The notes under the pieces: model-generated
Database searches by the model: none
What the model was told of the DNA's origin: nothing
What the model saw: only the letters and a program-made list of their open reading frames with translations
Made by a program: the position numbers and the translations under genes
From: Flavobacterium sp.
Lineage (GTDB): Bacteria; Bacteroidota; Bacteroidia; Flavobacteriales; Flavobacteriaceae
Reading direction: 5' to 3'
Length of the DNA stretch: 64,000 bases
Assembly (NCBI GenBank): GCA_027484725.1
Contig: JAIXSK010000025.1
Coordinates: forward strand, 62,001 to 126,000
Shown here: piece by piece, positions 25,154 to 34,685 of the stretch
Layout of the letters: the number at the start of each line of letters is the position of its first letter
Position numbering within the stretch: position 1 is the first letter of the stretch

Positions 25154-26422
25154 TTACATATTGGACAACCAACTTGCCGGATTGTTGTAAGTAGTGTTTT
25201 GAGAAATCGTGAATTTAAGTACGGTTTTGCCGGTATCGCCATTGGTTCTAATTTTTCCGATGGTTTGCTTGGTCGATACTTTATCGCCTTTGCTTACCGA
25301 AACGCTGCTCAGGTTTTGATATACGGTAAAGAAATCTCCGTGCTGAATCATGACGGCTTTGTTTACCGGCGAGAGCATCATCACACTCACGACTTCTCCG
25401 CTAAAAACTGACCGAGCATTCGCGCCGTTATCAGTGGTAATCTCTACGCCGCTGTTGTGCACTACAAGTGATTTATATACCGGATGCGGCTGATCTCCGT
25501 AAGGCAAGGAAACAAAACCTTTCTCAACCGGCCATGGTAATCTTCCTTTGTTGGCTCGGAAATTATTGGCCAATGTTTGGCCTTCAGGGGTGAGGACAAT
25601 TTTGGTGGAAGTTTCTGTGGCTTTCGTTTCAGCGGCAGTGGTGGTTTTTGGGTTGGCCTTTGCAACTGCCGTAGCGGTTTTCTTGTTTGCTGCTGCAATG
25701 GCCGCTTTGATCAACTTTTGAATTTGGTTGTCAATATTGCGGGTTTCTTGTTGCTTGCGCTTGATTTCGGCTACAATTTGCTTTTTGTCTTTTTTGAGCG
25801 CACGCTCGAGTTCTTGCTGGGCTATCCGCTCTTTTTCAAGTTGCTCGCGCTCTTTTTGGTTCTCTTTTAAAAGCTTTTCTTTCTCTACTTTTTGCACGCC
25901 AATTTTTTGATTGTATTGCTCAAGTTCTTCAGATTTATGTTGAATTTCTTCCCCTTGCATTCTGCGAAAACTAGCGTATTGCTTCATATACTGAGCGCGT
26001 TTGTAGGCTTGCGTAAAGTTTTTAGATGACAGCAAAAACATGGCGCGGCTTTGTTCAGAGCGGCTTTTGTATGATTTGACAATCATTTCAGCATAATCTT
26101 CTTTGAGTTGCTCGAGTTCGCGTTTAAGCCGATTGATATTGATTTGATTGATGTACATATCATTGTTGAGCACCTTGGTCTGTTTCTCAGTGGTTTTGAT
26201 CAGTTTTTGCTTGAGTTGAATTTTCTCGTTTTGCAACTGAAGTTGTTTGACCACGGTTTTTTCTTTAGAACGAACCGCGTCTAATTGTTTTTCTTTTTCG
26301 CGGATTTCACGAAGAATTTCAGCTTTGCGCTGTTCGAGCTTTTCTTGCTGATTAGGACTGGTTTGGCTCCAGATAACTGGAGTCATCATCAAAAATATCA
26401 GACAGAGCAGACGTTGCAACAT
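25154..26422 (-). CDS. EnvC-like murein hydrolase activator with degenerate M23 domain
   Basis: A 422 aa exported protein: signal peptide (cleavage near VIWSQ), a long charged coiled coil at about 20-235, an Ala/Thr/Lys-rich linker at about 245-275 and a C-terminal LytM/M23 domain at about 300-422. Catalytic positions look lost: the usual HxH motif reads VLKFTI and the YxHL position reads YQNL. The family role is then to activate amidases at the division septum rather than cut murein. A TTG start at 26440 is also possible. It is the last gene of an envelope operon. Confidence 0.85.
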   Translation of the reverse strand: MLQRLLCLIFLMMTPVIWSQTSPNQQEKLEQRKAEILREIREKEKQLDAVRSKEKTVVKQLQLQNEKIQLKQKLIKTTEKQTKVLNNDMYINQININRLKRELEQLKEDYAEMIVKSYKSRSEQSRAMFLLSSKNFTQAYKRAQYMKQYASFRRMQGEEIQHKSEELEQYNQKIGVQKVEKEKLLKENQKEREQLEKERIAQQELERALKKDKKQIVAEIKRKQQETRNIDNQIQKLIKAAIAAANKKTATAVAKANPKTTTAAETKATETSTKIVLTPEGQTLANNFRANKGRLPWPVEKGFVSLPYGDQPHPVYKSLVVHNSGVEITTDNGANARSVFSGEVVSVMMLSPVNKAVMIQHGDFFTVYQNLSSVSVSKGDKVSTKQTIGKIRTNGDTGKTVLKFTISQNTTYNNPASWLSNM

Positions 26423-26442
26423 AGGGCAAATTTTTGACAAAT

Positions 26443-27219
26443 CTAGTGAATATTTATAAGCTTATAACCCTCGGGTATATTGTACGGAAAAGAAAGTTCT
26501 TCATCAATAGTGAGATGGTTGAAATCAATGTCCATATGCATTTTTCCTTTGGGCTGTAGGGCATCAACTACAATGCCGGTGGGCAAACTCATCACGCCAT
26601 AAGCAGCCTCGCTCGGGTATACTACTTGCAGCGACTGTTGCTTTTGATTTTGAACAAATTGCTGTTTTTTCAGACGACAATGTCCGGATTCAAAACTGTA
26701 TACTTTGGTCATTTCGGGATTTGTGTGGTCTTCTAATTGATACATTTTATCGGCATCAATTGAGGCTTCGAGTTCTTTTTGATGCAAATCTTCAAAGGCG
26801 CGACCCAAAAATAAATTCTGCAAACTGTTGTAATTGAGCGGCGTGCCCAACCAGGCACTCAAAGTTGAAAAGTCACCTTCAAAATAAGTATTGTTCATCT
26901 TTTCATAATAGCTCACTTTATTGGGCGTAATGAGCGCTTTGGCCATGGTAATCCCCAAAAAACGTACACTGATCAAGATTTTTTCGTCTTTCTTGATTTT
27001 GATTTCGGCCGTCATGTTTTGACTGTTGTTGTCGTCTTCGTAATGAACCGCTGACTTGATATACAGCGTTGAGAACAATTTAGGATTTTGGTAATGTCGG
27101 TCTACAATCACCGCGGCACTCAAAGTATCTTTGGCTTTTCCTTCGGTGAGTATAGGTTGTGCTGTTTTGCAGGAAGCCATAAAAAGTACCAGCAAAATCA
27201 ATCCGAGGTATTTGGTCAT
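26443..27219 (-). CDS. DUF4292 family lipoprotein
   Basis: A 258 aa lipoprotein; the signal peptide ends in the lipobox MASC with Cys17. The domain is mainly beta-stranded and matches from memory the Bacteroidetes DUF4292 family, whose members could resemble lipoprotein or lipid carriers of the LolA/LolB fold; that is inference. It overlaps the upstream TPR gene by 4 nt (ATGA) and is followed by the EnvC-like gene within 20 bp, so all three are probably made together at the envelope. Confidence 0.8.
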   Translation of the reverse strand: MTKYLGLILLVLFMASCKTAQPILTEGKAKDTLSAAVIVDRHYQNPKLFSTLYIKSAVHYEDDNNSQNMTAEIKIKKDEKILISVRFLGITMAKALITPNKVSYYEKMNNTYFEGDFSTLSAWLGTPLNYNSLQNLFLGRAFEDLHQKELEASIDADKMYQLEDHTNPEMTKVYSFESGHCRLKKQQFVQNQKQQSLQVVYPSEAAYGVMSLPTGIVVDALQPKGKMHMDIDFNHLTIDEELSFPYNIPEGYKLINIH

Positions 27220-28556
27220 TTTTTTTGTTGTTTGATCAGTTGATCGGCTTTTGAAAAATATTTTTCTTTCTTTTTGACATCGCCCAATCCGGCAGCAGCT
27301 TCGCCTAATTGAATGTTGAAATTTCGTTCCAGAGTCAAATCATCAAGCACATAATCAAGACCCATTTCTAAAAACTCCTGTGCCTTTTTATAATTTTTAA
27401 GCTGATTGTATGCCAGGCCTATATCATAATATAACTGGGGTTGTGTTGGATAAAATTCAACCAAACGCGAAGCTTTAGAAGCTACAACGTCAAATTGTGC
27501 GGTTTCAATATAAAGGTCAAGCAATAAAAGTGCGGTGTCTAAATCATCGGGTTGGTTTTTAAGCTGAAGCTCATAAAACTTTGCCGCGCGCGCCCAAGCC
27601 TTTTTTTCATGAAAAAATTTGCCGATTTCTTTGGCTGACTGAACTTTTTTGTCTGATTCAAAATAACCAATCGATTGCATCAAATCAGCATCAAGTTCGG
27701 GTTTGTCTTTGCTGTACACCAAAAATTCATTGAGTACTCGGTGCTTGATTTTGTTGTCAATTTTGTCGCTTTTGAACACTTTATTCATACAAGCTACGGC
27801 CGCCTTTGTATCGTTGTTTAAGAGTTGCAACTTGAACAAACTCACCTGAGCCCAATCAGATGTGGGAATTTCTTTCTCTAACTTTTGGGCTATTTGCATG
27901 GCTTTGTCATCTTGATTGTTGTCTGAATACAAAAAAATCAAGGCTACATAATTAGATTCTTCTTTGGGATATTTGGCTATCAAATCAAGCAAGTGTTCGG
28001 CTTCTGAACTCTGGTATTTGGCCTGCTTCAAAATATCTCGGCGATAAAGATCGCGTTGATCGGTGCGGCCTACTTTTGCGTCGAGTTCGTTGATTAAATC
28101 CAGCGCCAAATCAAATTGTCCGGTGTTCATATAGAGCGATACCAAGTCTTCTTGATAATCTTTCTTGAACGGAATTAATTTTTGTACAATCGGAATGGCG
28201 CGCTTAAAATCTTTGGCTTCGTAACAAGCATCGTACATGCCAACTAAATACCAGCGGTTTTGCGGATCTAATTGAGCTGCTTTTTCAAAAGATTCATAGG
28301 CCTCGTTGTACTTTTTGAGTGCGAGATAATTCTTTCCAAACTCAGAATATACCACCGGATTGTCAGGTTGCTGATCTTTACATTTATACAAAGCGGTGAT
28401 TGCCTTGTCGTAATTTTCGATGCCTTTTTGCAAAAGCGCCTCATAAAAAGCATCTTGAAATTTGTTTTCAGGCGGAGCCATCGGGTCGGGCAGGTTTTGA
28501 GCCGAAAGTCTTCCCGAGAGCAGAAAAATAGCCGATAAACAAACGATTCTTTTCAT
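27216..28556 (-). CDS. Exported TPR repeat protein
   Basis: A 446 aa protein with a signal peptide (cleavage after SGRLSAQ) and many TPR units spread over the whole length, for example AVYSEFGKNYLALKKYNEAYESFEKAAQLDP type and QLYYDIGLAYNQLKNYKKAQEFLEMGLDY near the C-terminus. It is probably periplasmic or outer membrane associated and acts as a scaffold. It is coupled to the DUF4292 gene by a 4 nt overlap and follows the nucleotidyltransferase gene by 16 bp. No enzymatic domain is seen. Confidence 0.85.
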   Translation of the reverse strand: MKRIVCLSAIFLLSGRLSAQNLPDPMAPPENKFQDAFYEALLQKGIENYDKAITALYKCKDQQPDNPVVYSEFGKNYLALKKYNEAYESFEKAAQLDPQNRWYLVGMYDACYEAKDFKRAIPIVQKLIPFKKDYQEDLVSLYMNTGQFDLALDLINELDAKVGRTDQRDLYRRDILKQAKYQSSEAEHLLDLIAKYPKEESNYVALIFLYSDNNQDDKAMQIAQKLEKEIPTSDWAQVSLFKLQLLNNDTKAAVACMNKVFKSDKIDNKIKHRVLNEFLVYSKDKPELDADLMQSIGYFESDKKVQSAKEIGKFFHEKKAWARAAKFYELQLKNQPDDLDTALLLLDLYIETAQFDVVASKASRLVEFYPTQPQLYYDIGLAYNQLKNYKKAQEFLEMGLDYVLDDLTLERNFNIQLGEAAAGLGDVKKKEKYFSKADQLIKQQKK

Positions 28557-28572
28557 GAAATTAATTTGTTGC

Positions 28573-29583
28573 TTATTCTAAAACCGAATAATCACCAATG
28601 CTGATGCTTGTAAATTTTCCGTTAAAACGCGCATGACTGCCAATCATCGCATTGTCTAGCTGCGCATTTTTGATGTGTGAGTGGTTCTGAACCAAACTGT
28701 TTTGTATTGTACTGTCTATCACATGACACGCTTTGCCTAAGGATACATTGGGCCCCACGGTCGCGTTGATCAAAACTACATCTTCACCAATAAAACACGG
28801 TGGGATAATTTTTGCGTTTTCAAGTTTGACTGATGAATGCACTAGGTTTTCTCCGTCTTCATGCAAAAAACCGAGCATACGGGTGTTGGTTTCAACCGTG
28901 ACATTTTTATTGCCGCAATCCATCCACTCGTCTACTTTTCCGGGCACAAATTTCAAGCCTTTGACCTTCATGTTTTCGAGTCCGTCGGTAAGTTGGTATT
29001 CGCCGCCTTTAACGATATTGTTGTCGAGTAAATATTGTAGTTCTGCACGAAGCGTCTCCCCCGATTTGAAATAGTAAATACCAATAATGGCTAAATCTGA
29101 CACAAATTCTTTGGGTTTTTCTACAAAGTCAACAATTTGGTTCTGCTCGTTGAGTTGTACCACGCCAAAAGCGCTCGGATCATCAACTTGCTTCACCCAA
29201 ATCACACTATCCGCCGAGGTATCTAACGTAAAGTCTGCGCGAAAAAGTGTATCCGCATAAGCCACCACAATGGGTCCGCTCATAGAATCTTTGGCACACA
29301 TAATCGCATGGGCTGTCCCCAAAGCTTCATTTTGATAGTAAATGGTTCCTTTAGAACCTAGTTTTTCGGCAATAGCAACGAGGTCTTTTTCAACCTGAGC
29401 CCCAAAATCTTGATGAATGATAAAAGCAATTTCATCAATTTTTTGGTTGATTACGCCGGCAATATCTTCAACCAAACGGTGCACGATGGGTTTTCCGGCA
29501 ATTGGAATCAGGGGTTTTGGAACGGTAAGCGTATGCGGTCTGAGTCTTGATCCGCGACCTGCCATAGGTACAATTATTTTCAT
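28573..29583 (-). CDS. Sugar-phosphate nucleotidyltransferase
   Basis: A 336 aa cytosolic enzyme forming an NDP-sugar from a sugar-1-phosphate and NTP. The N-terminal signature is PMAGRGSRLRPHTLTVPKPLIPIAGKP; a C-terminal left-handed beta-helix is suggested by the hexapeptide-like run around 245-336. It resembles RmlA/GlmU-type pyrophosphorylases, but the sugar and base are not defined. It stands in an envelope operon between dut and a TPR protein. Confidence 0.88.
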   Translation of the reverse strand: MKIIVPMAGRGSRLRPHTLTVPKPLIPIAGKPIVHRLVEDIAGVINQKIDEIAFIIHQDFGAQVEKDLVAIAEKLGSKGTIYYQNEALGTAHAIMCAKDSMSGPIVVAYADTLFRADFTLDTSADSVIWVKQVDDPSAFGVVQLNEQNQIVDFVEKPKEFVSDLAIIGIYYFKSGETLRAELQYLLDNNIVKGGEYQLTDGLENMKVKGLKFVPGKVDEWMDCGNKNVTVETNTRMLGFLHEDGENLVHSSVKLENAKIIPPCFIGEDVVLINATVGPNVSLGKACHVIDSTIQNSLVQNHSHIKNAQLDNAMIGSHARFNGKFTSISIGDYSVLE

Positions 29584-29616
29584 ATTATCTTATTGAATAT
29601 CGTTTGTTTTAATGTT

Positions 29617-30051
29617 TTATTTGGTTCCGGTTGAGCCAAAGCCACCGGTGCCCCGTGACGTTTCTGATAAGTTTTCAACCGACATCCACTCTGCGCGCTC
29701 ATGTTGAGCAATGACCAGTTGCGCGATGCGCTCTCCGTTTTCAACGACAAAATCTTCGGCGGACAAATTTACTAAAATCACCCCGATTTCTCCGCGATAA
29801 TCAGCGTCTACAGTTCCGGGTGAATTGAGCACGGTAATTCCTTTTTTGGCCGCTAGTCCGCTGCGTGGTCTGACTTGCGCTTCATAACCCACAGGCAGTT
29901 CAATAAACAATCCGGTTTTGATGATGGCGCGCGCCAATGGTTTGAGCGTCACCGGTTCTGATAAATGAGCGCGCAAATCCATTCCGGCTGAGGCATGGGT
30001 TTCATAGGCCGGCAATTCGTGGCCTGAGGTATTGACAATTTTAATTTGCAT
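29617..30051 (-). CDS. dut: Deoxyuridine 5'-triphosphate nucleotidohydrolase
   Basis: A 144 aa trimeric dUTPase converting dUTP to dUMP and PPi. Motifs are GMDLRA (1), [10 protein letters not shown] (2), [15 protein letters not shown] (3), ERIAQLVI (4) and the flexible C-terminal [10 protein letters not shown] (5). The ATG at 30051 overlaps the 3' end of the flippase gene by 11 nt; six extra residues are possible upstream but not conserved-looking. Confidence 0.96.
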   Translation of the reverse strand: MQIKIVNTSGHELPAYETHASAGMDLRAHLSEPVTLKPLARAIIKTGLFIELPVGYEAQVRPRSGLAAKKGITVLNSPGTVDADYRGEIGVILVNLSAEDFVVENGERIAQLVIAQHERAEWMSVENLSETSRGTGGFGSTGTK

Positions 30052-31513
30052 TGGATTTTCTTTTAGCAATTCTGAGTAAAGTTTGTTTTTCGTTTTTATA
30101 TATAAACCCTAAAAACAAGAGCAGTAAGGTGATTTTAACCAGGTAATTATCGCGCAACATAGGCACGTAAAATGATACGGCCGAAAACAAAACTGTAAGT
30201 CCAAGATAGCTGAAAATTTTCGGGAAATCATACGGAATAGGGTATTCTTTCTGACCCATTTGATACGAAATAATCATCATGCTTCCGTAAGCGGCAATGG
30301 TAGCAATGGCCGAACCATAGTAACTCATCGTGGGAATGAGCAAATAGTTGAGCACCAAAGTAACCACGGCTCCTATCAGTGATATATATGCGCCTATGTG
30401 TGTTTTGTCAATGAGTTTGTACCAAACCGACAAATTGGTGTAAATGCCCAAAAAAAAGTTGGCCAAAACAATGAGCGGAACAACTTTCATTGCATCCCAG
30501 TAATGTACATTCGGCACAAGTATTTGCTTGAACAAATCGGCAAAAACAATGACAAACAAACTGATGAACGAACCAAAAATCACAAAGTATTTGGTAATGG
30601 TTGCATAGGTTTGTTGGGCATTTTCATGGTGGGCGTGACTAAAGAAAAACGGCTCTATGCCCAAAGTGTAAGCTGTTCGATACAAAACCATAAACATCCC
30701 AATCTTATAACAGGCTGAATAGGCACCAATATCTGACATGGGCACATGCAACCAATCAAGCAGAATTTTATCAAAGTGTTCGTTGATGGCAAAAGCAATT
30801 CCGGCAAAAAGAATTGGCCCTCCGTAACGCATCATTCTTTTCCAAAGCGCTAAATCAAAGCTCCAAGAAATGCGTGTGTAATTCGGAACCAAAACCACGA
30901 GTGTAAACAAACTGGCCAATAAATTTGAGATGAAAATATATCCTATTTGGTAATGATCGCGGTAAATGGTGTTGAAAAACCCGCCGGGATTTTGCTCCGC
31001 CCACTGAGGCAACAACGCCAAAAAGAAAATGTTAAGCAATAGATTGATGGATACGTTGGCTATTTTAATGGTTGCATATCGCATCGGACGTTTCTCGGCG
31101 CGCAATTTTGAAAACGGAATAATCGCCAGTGCATCCAAGGCTAAAATCCAAATGGTATAAGTGATGAATTCTGTTGAAATGCCAGACCAGTCACCAAGGT
31201 TCTTCCGGAAAATCAAAGCCAAAGCTAAGAAGCCGATAGAAGACCAAAAAAGAGAAATTGTTGCCGTAGAAATAACCCTTTTTTTGTTGTCTTCAGAGTT
31301 GTAAAAACGAAAAAAAGCGGTTTCCATTCCGTAAGACAAAACCACGTTGAAAAAAACGAGATACGCAAAAATCACCGAGACTTCACCCATCTGACTTTTG
31401 TTGGGCAAATAATACACAAACAACGGATTGAGGATGAAGCTAATAATCCTCGGAAACACTGTAGCCAGTCCGTATATCAGGGTTTGTTTAAAAAGGTTTT
31501 TGTATAAACTCAA
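30041..31513 (-). CDS. Polysaccharide/oligosaccharide flippase (MATE-like, MOP superfamily)
   Basis: A 490 aa inner membrane protein with about 12-14 predicted TM helices of the Wzx/MurJ-like MOP superfamily, moving lipid-linked glycans across the membrane. The typical N-terminus [22 protein letters not shown] is best served by a TTG start at 31513; the frame can be read up to 31540 (also TTG), but that adds residues not usual in the family. It is the first gene of the operon with dut, the nucleotidyltransferase, TPR, DUF4292 and EnvC-like genes. The substrate is not known. Confidence 0.85.
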   Translation of the reverse strand: MSLYKNLFKQTLIYGLATVFPRIISFILNPLFVYYLPNKSQMGEVSVIFAYLVFFNVVLSYGMETAFFRFYNSEDNKKRVISTATISLFWSSIGFLALALIFRKNLGDWSGISTEFITYTIWILALDALAIIPFSKLRAEKRPMRYATIKIANVSINLLLNIFFLALLPQWAEQNPGGFFNTIYRDHYQIGYIFISNLLASLFTLVVLVPNYTRISWSFDLALWKRMMRYGGPILFAGIAFAINEHFDKILLDWLHVPMSDIGAYSACYKIGMFMVLYRTAYTLGIEPFFFSHAHHENAQQTYATITKYFVIFGSFISLFVIVFADLFKQILVPNVHYWDAMKVVPLIVLANFFLGIYTNLSVWYKLIDKTHIGAYISLIGAVVTLVLNYLLIPTMSYYGSAIATIAAYGSMMIISYQMGQKEYPIPYDFPKIFSYLGLTVLFSAVSFYVPMLRDNYLVKITLLLLFLGFIYKNEKQTLLRIAKRKSNAN

Positions 31514-31618
31514 AGTAAAAAACGCGTTTTTTGGAATCAAACAAATGTAACCAATTCTTTGTTTTGAAGCCTGAGCCTGCGGGTATTTTTTGAGTATATT
31601 TACGCCAAAGCCTAGGGT

Positions 31619-33700
31619 ATGAAAAATTTAGTTGCTGCCTTTTTTGTTTTGTGTTTTGCCTTGAACTTATCGGCACAGAAATATCCAATCACCCAAAAGA
31701 AACCGCACGAAATCAAAAAATACAACATTGCTTATAACGACAATTATGAGTGGTTGGAGGATGTTGAAAGTGAGCCGGTCAAAAATTGGCGCAATGCACA
31801 AAATGAAACCGCTAATTTGTATTTAGAACAGGTCAAGAAGAAATATGATATTGCCGGAAAAATCAAAGAATACAATGCTTTTTCATCGTCTAGTCTGCCC
31901 GAAAAGATAGGTACATATTATTATAAACTGTACAACCTCGACAAAAACAAACCTGGTGTATTGTTTTTTCGAAAAGAACTTAATGGCGAGGCAATAGAAC
32001 TATTCAATCCGTTTAAAATATATCGCGATAATGTGGCGAGTATCCGAAATTACCGACCTTCAAAAAATTCACGCTATTTGGCTTGTGCCGTAAGTCCTGA
32101 TGGGGGCGATCGGCATGAAATCAGGTTTGTTGATTTTGACAAACTCAATTTGCTTGAAGATGTAGTCAAAGACGTAAAGTTTTCAAATATTGCTTGGAAT
32201 AAAGATTCAGGCATTTTTTACAAACGAAACAGCAATCAAAAAACCTTTGAAAAAGATTCGACTTATTTACTTTACTACCATAAATTAGGAACACCTTCGG
32301 CCGACGATAAACTTGTTTTTGATGCTTCAAAAAGCAATCTATCTTATACTCATTTTACTAAAGGTGATCAATTATTTGTCATTCTATCTGATGAACTGAG
32401 CGGAAAAAAGAGTTTTTATTCTGCTTCTTTAAACGACCCTGATTTGAAGCTAGAATTGTTTTTAGAAACCGATGAAAACGACCAATACATTACAATCATC
32501 AAAAACAAAGTTTACTTTTCAAAAAAGAATTATCAGTGGGGCGAGGTGCGCGCAATGGATTTATTGAAAGCAAATGAAGAAATGTCTATTGTTCCTCAAA
32601 CTTACGGTCATTTACTCATTGACACCTATTTTACAGAAGAATATTTGTTTTGTCAGTATAAAAATTCAGGGAAGTATTATGTAGCGGTTTATGATTTACA
32701 GGGTCATTTCATCCGTAAGTTTTTTTCGCCCGAAGGAACTACATTCAGCATTAAATTCTACGATGAAAAAAGTAAAAATCTATTTGTCAGCGTTTATTCA
32801 TATACTCTGTCCCCTCAAAACTTTAAACTTAACATTGACTCCGGAAGCATTGATCCTTATTACAACGATTACTTACGCCCCAAACCAACGCTTTTTCCGT
32901 TGGACCACTTTGTAACTAAAAACACAAGCTGTAAAAGTAGGGACGGAGTTGATATTCCGCTCACAATCATTTACAAAAAGGGAACTGCTTTTGACGGAAA
33001 TAACCCAACACTTTTAAAAGCTTATGGCGGATTTGGAACCGTGAGCGGCCCAAGTTTTGAACCTGGTTTACTTTATTTTTTAGAAAAAGGAGGCGTGTTT
33101 TGTTTTGCCGAAATCAGAGGGGGCGGTGAAAAAGGCGATAAATGGCATACCGATGCTGTTAAACTCAAAAAAATGAATTCATTCAATGATTTTATTGATG
33201 CGGCTGAGTTTCTGATTCAAGAAAAATATACTTCGCCCCAAAAGTTAGCCATAACCGGTGGTTCATACGGCGGATTAGTGGTGGGTGTGGCCATGACTCA
33301 GAGACCGGATTTGTTCAAAGTGGCGATTCCGGTTGTAGGTGTTTTTGATATGCTGAAATTTGAGCAATTCACCGTGGGCAGGTATCATCTGGATGAGTTT
33401 GGCAGCGTAGATAATCCTGAAGATTTCAAAGTGCTTCATTCGTATTCGCCTTATCACAACATTAAAGAAGACGTTGACTATCCGATAACTTATATATTGA
33501 CCTCTGAGCATGATGATCGGGTTCCTCCGCTTCATTCCTATAAATTTGCAGCTCTATTGCAGAACCGACCAGCTCAAAAGAACCCTGTCATTCTCAAAAC
33601 ACGCTCAGATGCTGGCCATTACGGCAAATCATCTTATCAAGATTATATGGATGACAAAGCAGATTTTTACGATTTTTTACTCTATCATTTAAATTCATAA
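31619..33700 (+). CDS. Prolyl oligopeptidase, S9A family
   Basis: A 693 aa secreted serine peptidase cutting short peptides after proline. Signal peptide 1-20 (NLSAQ). The beta-propeller covers about 75-420. The alpha/beta hydrolase domain has the nucleophile in TGGSYGGLVVG (Ser near 549), Asp in HDDRVPPLHS and His in SDAGHYG. Length fits the family. It is monocistronic, divergent from the flippase gene and followed by a bidirectional terminator. Confidence 0.95.
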   Translation: MKNLVAAFFVLCFALNLSAQKYPITQKKPHEIKKYNIAYNDNYEWLEDVESEPVKNWRNAQNETANLYLEQVKKKYDIAGKIKEYNAFSSSSLPEKIGTYYYKLYNLDKNKPGVLFFRKELNGEAIELFNPFKIYRDNVASIRNYRPSKNSRYLACAVSPDGGDRHEIRFVDFDKLNLLEDVVKDVKFSNIAWNKDSGIFYKRNSNQKTFEKDSTYLLYYHKLGTPSADDKLVFDASKSNLSYTHFTKGDQLFVILSDELSGKKSFYSASLNDPDLKLELFLETDENDQYITIIKNKVYFSKKNYQWGEVRAMDLLKANEEMSIVPQTYGHLLIDTYFTEEYLFCQYKNSGKYYVAVYDLQGHFIRKFFSPEGTTFSIKFYDEKSKNLFVSVYSYTLSPQNFKLNIDSGSIDPYYNDYLRPKPTLFPLDHFVTKNTSCKSRDGVDIPLTIIYKKGTAFDGNNPTLLKAYGGFGTVSGPSFEPGLLYFLEKGGVFCFAEIRGGGEKGDKWHTDAVKLKKMNSFNDFIDAAEFLIQEKYTSPQKLAITGGSYGGLVVGVAMTQRPDLFKVAIPVVGVFDMLKFEQFTVGRYHLDEFGSVDNPEDFKVLHSYSPYHNIKEDVDYPITYILTSEHDDRVPPLHSYKFAALLQNRPAQKNPVILKTRSDAGHYGKSSYQDYMDDKADFYDFLLYHLNS

Positions 33701-33701
33701 A

Positions 33702-33728
33702 AAAAGGCGCCTGTAAAAAGCGCCTTTT
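33702..33728. terminator. Bidirectional intrinsic terminator between peptidase and atpG
   Basis: A perfect 9 bp stem AAAAGGCGC/GCGCCTTTT with a 9 nt loop, an A-run on the left and a T-run on the right. It sits between two convergent genes and can end both transcripts. Confidence 0.85.
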
Positions 33729-33748
33729 CTATTTTATACAAACCTAAA

Positions 33749-34606
33749 CTATCCGTTCAAAGCTTCAGCTCCACCCACGATTTCAAGGATTTCGTTGGTA
33801 ATGGCCGCTTGACGCGCTTTGTTATAGGTTAATTTAAGTTGATTTCTGAGTTCGGTGGCATTGTCGGTTGCTTTGTGCATGGCCGTCATACGCGCTCCGT
33901 GTTCTGCTGCAAATGAATCTCTGATGCCTTTGTACAACTGGGTTTTCAATGATTTTGGAATCAAAGTAAGCACAATTTCTTCTTTGGATGGTTCAAAGAT
34001 ATAATCAGCCGCAGCCGATGCATCGCCGCTTACCGGAGCCAGTGGCAAATACTGCTCGGTTTGGATGATTTGTGTGGCTGCATTTTTGAATTGGTTGTAG
34101 ATAATTTCAACGCGGTCATAATCACCTGCCAAGAATTTTTGGGTGATTTCATCGGCAATCTGAGCTGCATTTTCATAGGTCAGATGATCAAAAATGGCGT
34201 TGTTGTTCCCAACTACGGTATGTGTTTTTTTCAAGTTATCAGAAGCTTTTTTACCGATGGCAAAAACATCGACTTGTTTGCCGGTGTGAAAATCAGTTCT
34301 GTTTTTTACTTCTTTTAAAACGTTGGTGTTAAAAGCACCGCACAATCCGCGGTTTGAGGTAATGGCTACCAACAACACTTTCTTTACTTCGCGTTGTGAA
34401 GTATACGCTCCTCCGGTATCGCCGTCGAGTGTCGCCGAAAGGTTTTGCAAAAGTTCCGTGAGTTTTTCGGCGTACGGACGCATAGCGGTAATGGCATCTT
34501 GCGCCTTTTTTAATTTGGCGGCAGAAACCATTTTCATCGCCGATGTGATTTGCATCGTCGACTGTACCGAACTAATCCTATTGCGGATTTCCTTTAAGTT
34601 TGCCAT
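33749..34606 (-). CDS. atpG: ATP synthase F1 gamma subunit
   Basis: A 285 aa central stalk subunit that rotates inside the alpha3beta3 head. The N-terminal coiled coil reads NLKEIRNRISSVQSTMQITSAMKMVSAAKLKKAQ and the C-terminal helix ends with ITNEILEIVGGAEAL, both diagnostic. Last gene of the atp operon, 79 bp after atpA with a strong hairpin in the gap and a terminator after it. Confidence 0.97.
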   Translation of the reverse strand: MANLKEIRNRISSVQSTMQITSAMKMVSAAKLKKAQDAITAMRPYAEKLTELLQNLSATLDGDTGGAYTSQREVKKVLLVAITSNRGLCGAFNTNVLKEVKNRTDFHTGKQVDVFAIGKKASDNLKKTHTVVGNNNAIFDHLTYENAAQIADEITQKFLAGDYDRVEIIYNQFKNAATQIIQTEQYLPLAPVSGDASAAADYIFEPSKEEIVLTLIPKSLKTQLYKGIRDSFAAEHGARMTAMHKATDNATELRNQLKLTYNKARQAAITNEILEIVGGAEALNG

Positions 34607-34627
34607 AATTTATCTGAAATTCTCTGA

Positions 34628-34669
34628 TTTGAACATTTGAAAATGAAAGTTCTAATTCAAATGCTCAAA
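34628..34669. promoter_or_regulatory. Hairpin between atpA and atpG
   Basis: Arms TTTGAACATTTGAA (34628-34641) and TTCAAATGCTCAAA (34656-34669) pair at 13 of 14 positions with a 14 nt loop. It lies directly 3' of the alpha subunit gene, present in three copies per enzyme, and 5' of single-copy gamma. It has no long U-run, so 3' end protection or partial termination are both possible. Confidence 0.6.
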
Positions 34670-34685
34670 CCATCAAATTATTTAA

